NCBI GenBank assembly: GCA_014529385.2
Contig: CM043966.1
Coordinates: 43,569,537 to 43,633,536 of the forward strand
Direction: 5' to 3'
DNA: 64,000 bases
Origin: Adiantum capillus-veneris
Lineage: Eukaryota > Streptophyta > Polypodiopsida > Polypodiales > Pteridaceae
The position numbers and the translations under genes were made by a program. The notes below the pieces were generated by a model. That model was not told where the DNA came from and ran no database searches. It saw only the letters and a list, made by a program, of their open reading frames with translations. Shown here one piece after another: positions 57,282-64,000 of the stretch. Each line of letters opens with the position of its first letter. Positions within the stretch are counted from its first letter, which is position 1.

Positions 57282-57501
57282 GCCCCGGGGCAGTCACTTA
57301 TCAAAATACCCCTATATCACATGCGTTCAAGAGGTAGTTAATAATACCCCAATATACATACTATACTTACATTGTGAGACTATTTAAAAAACCCGCACCC
57401 CCCTCTCTATGTATACATTTTTATACATTTTGGTCTTTTAATAATCCTCTCCGGTTAACTCACGTGATATCATACACATTTTAAAAAGTGACCGCCCCGG
57501 G
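57282..57501 (-). mobile_element. 220-bp TIR element, copy 2, inside A2 RT
   Basis: Ends GCCCCGGGGCAGTCAC and (other strand) CCCGGGGCGGTCAC. CACCAG occurs at 57276-57281 and 57502-57507. The RT reading frame (LTNAP/ATFNRVMENFF) shows the empty site directly. Opposite orientation to copy 1. Confidence 0.95.
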
Positions 57502-57507
57502 CACCAG

Positions 57508-58495
57508 CCACGTTCAATCGAGTAATGGAGAATTTTTTTAGACCCTACCGCAAATTCACTGGTTGATGATATCATCATCTACTCCAAGTCCTTGGTGTGG
57601 AGGAACACAAGCAACATCTCCAAGTGATTTTTCAAGCATTGAGGGAGAACAAGCTTTTTTTCAATCAAAACAAAAGAAAAATTTTTCTTCAAGAGATTCA
57701 ATAATTAGATCATATTATCTCTCAAGATGGTATCCATATGGAGGTAATAAAAGCATGGCCTAATCCAAGGAATCTACATGAGCTAAGAAGCTTATTGGTA
57801 TGTGTGCATACTATAAACGCTTCATAAACAAATACACACTTAATTGTATATCGGTTCTCAAATTCTCTCAAATAGCAGGACCATTACATGACCTAACAAA
57901 GAAGAATGTTGAGTATACATAGACTTCTAAGGAGAAAAATTCTTTTGACAAGCTCAAAGAGAAGCTTATCTCCCAACCAGTCCTTATTCTTCCGGATCTC
58001 TCAAAGCCATTTGAGGTCCAATGTGATGCTTATGGTGATTGCCTTGGAGTAGTCTTGCTTCAAGAAGGGCATGCCATAGCATATGAGAGCCGAAGGCTCA
58101 ATATGGATGAATGGGTCTTAGGAATTTATGAGAAAGAGGTCTTAGCTGTTCTACATGTCCTAGACACATGGAAGCACTATCTATTGGGGACTCCGTTTAT
58201 TTTGCGAACTGACCACCAAATTCTCAAGTACTTCATGACTCAAACCAAGCTTTCCGACAAACAAATGAGGTGGGTAAATTTTATTTCGCAATTTAATTTT
58301 CATATTTCTCACATTGTGGGTAAGCACAATCAAGTGGCCGATGTACTTTCACGAAGACTAAAAGTTAATACAGTGTCTATAGCAACTCACAATGATCTAT
58401 CTTCTATGATAGATGAGTATGCTACTGACCCTGACTTTAAATACATCATGTCAGCCCTTGCTTTGGGAAAGAAAGAGGAACCATTCACCTTGTAG
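57508..58495 (+). pseudogene. A2 RT part 2 and RNase H
   Basis: After the insertion: ATFNRVMENFF, a shifted VDDIIIYSKS (catalytic DD kept, frame broken), then REIQ-like text with stops. The RNase H follows with LPDLSKPFEVQCDAYGDCLG, VVLLQEGHAIAYESRRLN, EKEVLAVLHVLDTWKHYLLG and HNQVADVLSRR, up to 58495. RNase H is nearly intact; RT is not. Confidence 0.85.
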
Positions 58496-58499
58496 GATG

Positions 58500-59691
58500 G
58501 TATCTTATCCATGGAGATAGGCTATCTGTTACCCACTCTCTTCGTGAAAAGTCATGTATGAATCCCATGCTCCTCCCTATGAGGGGCACAGAGGCATTCA
58601 ACCTACTCTTCGAGGAGTAGAGATGTACTTTTATAGGCCTACCATGAAAGTGGTCATATGAGAGTATGTTTCAAATTGTGTGGTATTCCAAAATGTCTTT
58701 CCATCGGAATATGAGAATATGGACAATAGTTGATAGGTTTAGCAAGCAAGCACACTTTATTCTTGTCTATAAGACTATAAGGCACACCAAATGGCAACTC
58801 TCTTCATATCCTAGATTTTCAAACACCATTGATTGCCAAAGCCATCGTGCCAGATAGAGATAATAGAATGACCAGTAATTTTTGTAAAGGTCTCTTTGAA
58901 ATCTAGGTACAAGATTGAATTTATCTTCGGCCTATCACCCACAAACGGATGGCCAAAGTGAGATAGACAATCTTATGATTCTTGATCTTCTAGAGACCTA
59001 TGTTATAGAAGTAGATCAACACTCACAATGGAAACAATACTTACCTCTTGTAGCGTATGCGTACAATAATGCTGTCCATACTTCTACAGAAAAAGAACCT
59101 TTTGAAATCATAGAGGGAAGACCTAAAAGTGCTTGCTACTTAAACTACATGGGAAGATCTTCACTGCCAATGAGTATAGCCATGACCTGTAATAATCTAC
59201 TCAAAAGATTAAGGAGGCTATATCCATCTCTCAACAAAGGCAAAAAGCTATTGTTGATAACCATAGAAGGGCCCTAATGTTTAAAGAAAATGATTGGGTT
59301 TTACTTAAGTTTTCCAAGGCTCGATTGAGGCAAACAACCGGACAAACATCCTACAGGCCATCAAAAGTATTATGCTAAACTAGCAAAAAGATACTATGGT
59401 CCTTTTCAAAAGCCAATCAATGAGGTGGCTTATCAACTCAAGGTGCCCAACCATTGGCTCATACACAATGCTTTATATGTGAGCCTACTTAAGCCCTACC
59501 AAGGAGGGCCACCAAGTGAGCCAATTATTGAAGAGCCTCCCAAAATCAAAGACCAAGAAGAGGTGCTACAACCCGAAGCTATCCTTTGGCATGAAGACAA
59601 GGTACTACGACATGGTAAGATTATCCGACAATATCTTTTTAAGTTCAAAAGTTATCCTTTTGAAGATGCTAGATGGACGCAAGGAATCTAG
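58500..59691 (+). pseudogene. A2 integrase with chromodomain-like end
   Basis: Pieces: RIWTIVDRFSKQAHFI (first Asp region truncated), then SAYHPQTDGQSEIDNLMI (after the Glu site), HSQWKQYLPLVAYAYNNAVH and NDWVLLKFSKARLRQTTG. After shifts come AYQLKVPNHWLIHNALYVSL and finally ILWHEDKVLRHGKIIRQYLF with SYPFEDARW, matching the end of a chromovirus chromodomain. Such domains direct insertion into marked chromatin. Broken by several stops. Confidence 0.8.
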
Positions 59692-60062
59692 CCTAAGGAT
59701 AGTATGAACATTGTCAATGCTTACAATGCTACATTAGAGTAAGCAAATGTACATGTTTCTTAAAAATTATCAATGTTTTTGTCTTATAAGATTAATTCTA
59801 TTTTTATTGTGAACAAATTTAAGTAGTATGCATACTTAGAATCATGTTTGTGATGAGGGACGAAGTATCTCAAACACCAAATATAATTTGTCACTCTATT
59901 TGGGAGAATGAAGTCACGGACTAAAGAGTAGACATGCTTGCGGTAGCTATGTCTCCCAAGCACCAAATGGATTAGTCATCCATCTTGGAATAATGTCGTA
60001 GGGTAAAAAGGGATCCTCTACTCACTAAGAAAACTGACTAATGACTAAGGCTTTAGAGGTAA

Positions 60063-60797
60063 TGTCACAAAATCTAATATCTTACCAACCCAAATGACTT
60101 TCTCATATTAAAATGGTCATTTGATGTGGGATAATAACGGGAACAAGGGTTAGAAAATATAGACATGTGCTTAATTACGGATTTATCTCAACACGGGGCC
60201 AATGGTAAAGGGTTCCAAATGAGAGATCGTCTGTCAAAGAGCAAGGCTAGTTAATGGAGCTTAAAAGACCTCCGGGTTAGCTTCATTAAAAAACCTCCAA
60301 TGGTTATTATTAAAAGTCCTTTGATCTTATGCAAGTTAGAGCTGAGCTTGAGGTGGGAACCCGACCTAAGCTTGAGGTGCTTGTCGTGCTTGATGACTAA
60401 GGTGCTTGAGGTGCTTGTCATGCTTGATGAGAAAGGTGATTGAGAAGCTTCCCATGCATGGGGGGTAAGGTGCTTGAGTCAAAAAGAGACCCTACAAAGG
60501 AGGGGGAATTCCCAAAGTTAGGGGAATCTTTGACTTAACCTCCCACTCACCGAAAGGGCACCCCCTTTCTCAAGCGACACATGGACTCATGTCAGACTCT
60601 CCCTATTCTTAGCCACATGGTGTGCTTGAATCCTATTGGCTGGGCTAAAGAGGGGTCCAATGAGTTTCTAGTTCAATTCAAGAAATATCTAGATATTTTC
60701 AAGCTCTCTCTCTCTCTCTCTCTCAAAGGGGCAAGGAGGACACTTGTCCCAAGACTACCCATGTGCTTGAAATGCATGGTACATGTGATTGGCTAGG
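60063..60797 (+). repeat. 3' LTR of A2, truncated
   Basis: Starts TGTCACAAAATCTAATATC. It follows the other A LTRs through the GGTGCTTG array and the (CT)n run, then stops at GATTGGCTAGG. The remaining 1.1-1.4 kb is missing. Confidence 0.88.
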
Positions 60798-61142
60798 CAT
60801 TAGGAAATTTTGGAGGTCATTTGGAGGGCCATATGAAGAGAGAGAAAAATAGAGCGCGTCCAATGAGCATGAGGGCTACGTTACGTCGAAAAGTATGTGG
60901 AAAGACTCAAAAAAATAGGAAAATAGCCTAAAAACTTGGATTGTGGCATCGTAATTTCCTTGCTTTTACCGAGCTGTTAGGTGCTTGCCAGTGGTCTCAC
61001 TGCTGATATTCTCTTATGTTCATTAACGTACTGGAGGGTGACCATTAAGCCCGCACAAGATATTGGAATTCTAAAACACTTTCCCTCCATTAGAATGCTT
61101 TCAAAGTGAATCTCCCTCCACTAAAGCTTTTCTCTGAGAGCT
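60798..61142. other. Junction sequence, nothing recognised
   Basis: Unique sequence between the truncated LTR and the next gene, with a (GA)-rich patch. It may include the promoter of the plus-strand gene, but I see no clear TATA box. Confidence 0.4.
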
Positions 61143-62583
61143 ATGGCTTCCACGTCTTCTCGCCCAAGAAGCTCTAGGTGTTTACTGTCTCTCACACCAA
61201 CAACCAACAATTGCACTTTGCCTAGAAGGCCAAGTAGTAGCATATCCTCAATTACAATATCAACTTCAATAAGTGCAGAGAACCTATGGGTTGGACAAAG
61301 GATAAACAAAGGTTCATGGGTCCTCATGCAACCAAGAAGACCCAAGAGGTCTAGTGGTATCAATGTTTACCGCTCAGCATGGAAGGCCAGAGTGTTGGAT
61401 TTCAAAGTTGAAATCGGCAAAAGATCTGTAAAGGAAGTTCTTGTTTAGCATGTGTTTACCCATCCAGACGTGATAGCAAACGGTGGAAATGTATCAGATA
61501 TACATCAACCATGTTGCAATTGTAAGTACTCTTGACATCTGAACTCGTTTAATTTGTCATTTCACTTATTGATACTCTCATTATAACTTTTCTTATATAT
61601 TTTGCAACGTTTATCCCTCTTCTTATGAGCAATGTCTCCATTCTTCACAGCTCAACTACATTAGATTTGTCATTTTTACTTATTGATACTCTTAGTTTAA
61701 CTCTTCTTATATATATTGCAGATGTTTATCCCTCTTCTTATGAGCAATGGGAGCCTGTGGAGTGCATAATAGGCCTCTTCCTTGTTGTTCATGCCCACAT
61801 TGGTTCTCTACAGTATTCAGGGAGGAGCAGCAAAAGCCTGGCTGATGAAGGAATATTTTTTTATGACCACTTCTACTAACTTAGATCAGGGAATAAGAAT
61901 GGCATGTTGATGAAACTGCCTCTACCAACCGATTGGAACACTGTGGACTGGCCAGTTCCCGAGGAAACAATGGTGGAGGCAATGCAAAGTAAGCTCTACA
62001 AGGATATACAGAGGTCTCTACATAGCTCTATTTCCACCAAACTGGTTAGAATTGCAAACTTTTGTCCTGCTGCACTCTTCATAGAGTTGTTCATAGCTAC
62101 AATATCCGTGTTACGAAAACTATGTTCATGTGCAAGTCATTTCAGCAGTCATCCTGTGACAAACTTCTTGACAGAGGGTGGTATGTAAAGGAAGAGATTG
62201 GCTTATGGTGTGAGGTCGCGCTTGATACTCTAGTTGTCAAGTACATGATTGCAAGCCAATCACTGTTACTCTCCTTTTGGTATATGCGATCACAAATGCT
62301 CAATGGTAAGTACATTCCTATGGACCAGGTTTCTGCAGGTTTGGAAGATAATCCTGTTGTGGATGTGGAAGTGATTGATAAAGAGCATGGCCTAATGTTG
62401 GTGGTTACAATAAGGGAGCTATGCAGTCTTCTGCAGTTGCGGCATGACATAATTGAAGAGTCAATGGATAGGGACCTATCAGATTTTTCCTTTTTCCTAG
62501 CTGGCCGTAAGGTGATGCGGCGAAGGGAAAAAGATATTTTGTGGAAAGAGTTGGATGGTCGGGTTGAAATAGTGTCAATGTAA
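61143..62583 (+). pseudogene. Unknown host-like gene, at least two exons, damaged
   Basis: Exon 1 (61143-61521) starts MASTSSRPRSSRCLLSL, a Ser/Thr/Arg-rich leader that could be a plastid transit peptide, and includes WVGQRINKGSWVLMQPRRP. An in-frame TAG at 61446 is followed by HVFTHPDVIANGGNV. The donor AATT|GTAAGT at 61522 joins the acceptor TTGCAG|AT at 61722 in phase, giving NYVYPSSYEQWEPVECII. A TAA at 61877 and a frameshift near 62060 interrupt before KLPLPTDWNTVDWPVPEE and CDKLLDRGWYVKEEIGLW; the protein ends RRREKDILWKELDGRVEI at 62583. I do not recognise the family. The good splice junction supports a real gene; the stops suggest decay, or further introns I cannot place. It converges on the FCP1-like gene. 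Confidence 0.45.
61555..61748. repeat. Tandem duplication across a 3' splice site
   Basis: CACTTATTGATACTCTCATT...TTGCAACGTTTATCCCTCTT at about 61555-61631 is repeated at about 61664-61748 as ...TTGCAGATGTTTATCCCTC. Period about 110. Only the second copy has a usable AG acceptor. Confidence 0.88.
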
Positions 62584-62704
62584 CAGAGATTCTTGTGAAC
62601 CCAAGTGTATACGAATGACTTTCAATACATGAAGTTTTTTGAGCTCATTTGTCAATTGTGCCCTGTGAATATAAGTGTGCTTGAAATACATTTCTTTAGC
62701 ATGT

Positions 62705-62709
<5 letters not shown>

Positions 62710-62738
<29 letters not shown>
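62710..62738. repeat. (CT)n microsatellite between the convergent genes
   Basis: About 14 CT units between the end of the plus-strand gene (62583) and the stop of the minus-strand gene (62770). Confidence 0.95.
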
Positions 62739-62739
<1 letters not shown>

Positions 62740-62769
62740 GTTAGACAAGATAAAGACATGATAGAAGAG

Positions 62770-63993
62770 TCATCTTAATTCATTAGAAAGTACAAACTCG
62801 TCTGTGAACAATGGACTGAGATACAATTTCTGTAAGTATGGAATCAGAATGTCTTCAAGGTAAAAATCAAAGGAATGCCCTTCGAAAGAAGGTGGTGAGA
62901 TAGTTGTTCCCGGTGGATTTAGTTCTCCCTTTTCAGGAGTATCATCAATTCGTAGTGTATTAGTTGCATCAAAGGGTACACCGATTTGGCTAAATGGTTT
63001 GTACAAAAGAGGTAAATGTGGTTTTTTAGGGTGGTAGTGGCCCTCGACGGTAACACATTTTATTTGATCATACAAAAAGGAAAAATCTGACGTGTGAGCG
63101 CCGCATACACCGCAAACTATTGTAACTAGTGGCGACAAGTTTTGCCTTTGCATTGAAGACCATATGGCAACTCTTAAGCGCGGAAGAAGAAACTGAAAAA
63201 ATTCCTTGGTTCCTGGACGAACCACGACTCGACAAGTTCCCATCCAAAACGTTTGCAAATCCTCAAAGGGTTCTGTGTCACCGAGAGGCACGCGCATCAG
63301 CAGAAATCCATTGAGGTCCAAGATAATCAACCTCTGTAAAAGTTGACAAGTACATATAAGTAGTTAGAAGCTGAATATATTTTTCCATACTTGAATAGAC
63401 ATTACCGGAACAACCGTATCTACAGGTAGCAAGGGTCCATACTGGGTCTCAGTAGTGTTGTTGTCATTGTTGCTCTCCTCTGCTTTAGCTTCATCATTCA
63501 CATCTTCATAGTCATCATTCACATCTTCATCAAGGGTCTCCCCCATGGCTCTTTCTGCCTCATTCAAGGTTTCCTCCAAGGTCTTTTCCTCTGCCTCGGT
63601 TGACCGGCTTGCATCATCCATCCTCGCCTCATCCATATCAGTTTGCTCATCCCTAGGCCTACTTTCCTCATCCATATCCTTTTGCTCATCCATTGGCCTG
63701 CTTTCCTCATCTTGGGTTTCATCCATAGGCTCTTTTGGCTCTTCCACTGGCTGACTTGGCTCTTTCATTGTCTCCTCCATAGGCCCCTCTGGTTGTACAC
63801 TAGCACCTTCCATATGCTCATTTGACCTTTCCTCATCCTCGGCTCTTTCATCTTCAACTGATATGACCCCCTCGGCCCGTTGTGATTCCACTGTATCGGA
63901 TGCAGGGGTTTGTCGTGGTGGCACGTCATGTATTGTCATATCAATTGTGCGGTTGTTCAAGCCGCTATCTTCAGGTTCTCTGGGGCTCGACAT
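62770..63993 (-). CDS. FCP1/NIF-type HAD phosphatase-like protein, two exons
   Basis: Exon 1 is 63993-63406 and exon 2 63333-62770. Donor CCG|GTAATG and acceptor TTTACAG|AGG join in phase 0, giving 383 codons. Exon 1 (MSSPREPEDSGLNN...) is acidic, with tandem units such as DEESRPMDEQKDMDEESRPR, and is probably disordered. Exon 2 starts RLIILDLNGFLLMR, the FCP1/NIF nucleophile region. It continues with VVRPGTKEFFQFLLPRLRVA and IWSSMQRQN, and later TLRIDDTPEKGELNPPGT, the IDD-P loop. These are the defining motifs of FCP1-homology (NIF) HAD proteins. The nucleophile motif is DLNG rather than the DxDxT of active SCP/FCP1 enzymes: the second Asp is Asn, so activity is uncertain. The start is the only ATG before the acidic stretch and lies 8 bases from the window edge, so upstream exons could exist. 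Most convincing host gene in the window. Confidence 0.85.
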
Positions 63994-64000
63994 AGTAAGC

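Larger units (their letters stand above)
36074..60797 (+). mobile_element. Ty3-gypsy element A2, host of three nested insertions
   Basis: Second copy of the A family: 5' LTR 36074-38281, leader, then the Tat-like element B (38604-49734), gag from 49831, protease, copia C (51704-56879), RT interrupted by a 220-bp element (57282-57501), RNase H, integrase with a chromodomain-like end, and a 3' LTR truncated at about 60797. Removing the insertions leaves about 8.2 kb. All genes are broken. The order of events is A2 first, then B, C and the small element in an unknown order. Confidence 0.9.

Noticed and set aside
62142-62450. Minus-strand ORF of 102 codons
   Set aside because: Antisense to the plus-strand unknown gene, which has the better splice support.

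Overview
The window reads as nuclear DNA of a land plant with a large, repeat-rich genome. The evidence is Ty1-copia and Ty3-gypsy LTR elements of plant type, a Tat-like gypsy with a second RNase H, a plant Transposase_24-like gene, a DUF4283 relic and very many (GA)n/(CT)n microsatellites. Together with an HSPA12-like HSP70 exon and a LINE ORF1-like gene, this would suit a seed-free plant such as a fern, but I cannot name a species. There is no operon structure, no CRISPR array and no bacterial gene. I did not recognise any tRNA or rRNA gene by eye.

Layout. 1-2.3 kb: a minus-strand LINE ORF1-like gene runs off the left edge. It is followed by a 1.1-kb GA-rich tract and the first exon of an HSPA12-like HSP70 on the minus strand. 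3.0-4.6 kb: a four-exon Transposase_24-like pseudogene. 4.8-6.6 kb: a long hairpin, a DUF4283 relic and a MITE-like element. 6.8-12.1 kb: mostly non-coding, with many microsatellites. 12.1-17.6 kb: a complete copia element (P1) inserted in a (GA)n run, with its reverse transcriptase YVDD segment deleted. 17.8-26.7 kb: a degraded chromovirus-like gypsy (A1). 26.7-30.0 kb: a duplicated block carrying a palindromic mini-element, a decayed minus-strand coding relic and an LTR-like end. 30-36 kb: no recognisable gene, then a diverged ~272-bp tandem repeat. 36.1-60.8 kb: a second A-family gypsy (A2) hosting three later insertions: a Tat-like gypsy B (11.1 kb), an inverted copia C (5.2 kb) and a 220-bp TIR element. 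61.1-64 kb: a convergent pair of host-like genes, one unknown and damaged (plus strand) and one FCP1/NIF-type HAD protein (minus strand).

Insertion history. Removing B, C, the 220-bp element and their target duplications leaves A2 at about 8.2 kb, comparable to A1 at 8.9 kb, so A2 is older than all three. Target duplications are ATAC for B, GAAGC for C and CACCAG for the 220-bp element. A second 220-bp copy lies in opposite orientation at 35.7 kb, flanked by TGAAAT and sitting inside the 272-bp tandem repeat.

All pol genes here are damaged by stops, frameshifts or deletions. The genes most likely to be host genes are the FCP1-like protein and possibly the HSPA12-like exon. The least expected observations are the 220-bp TIR element with 6-bp duplications and the alternating ~272-bp tandem repeat; neither could be compared with a database here.
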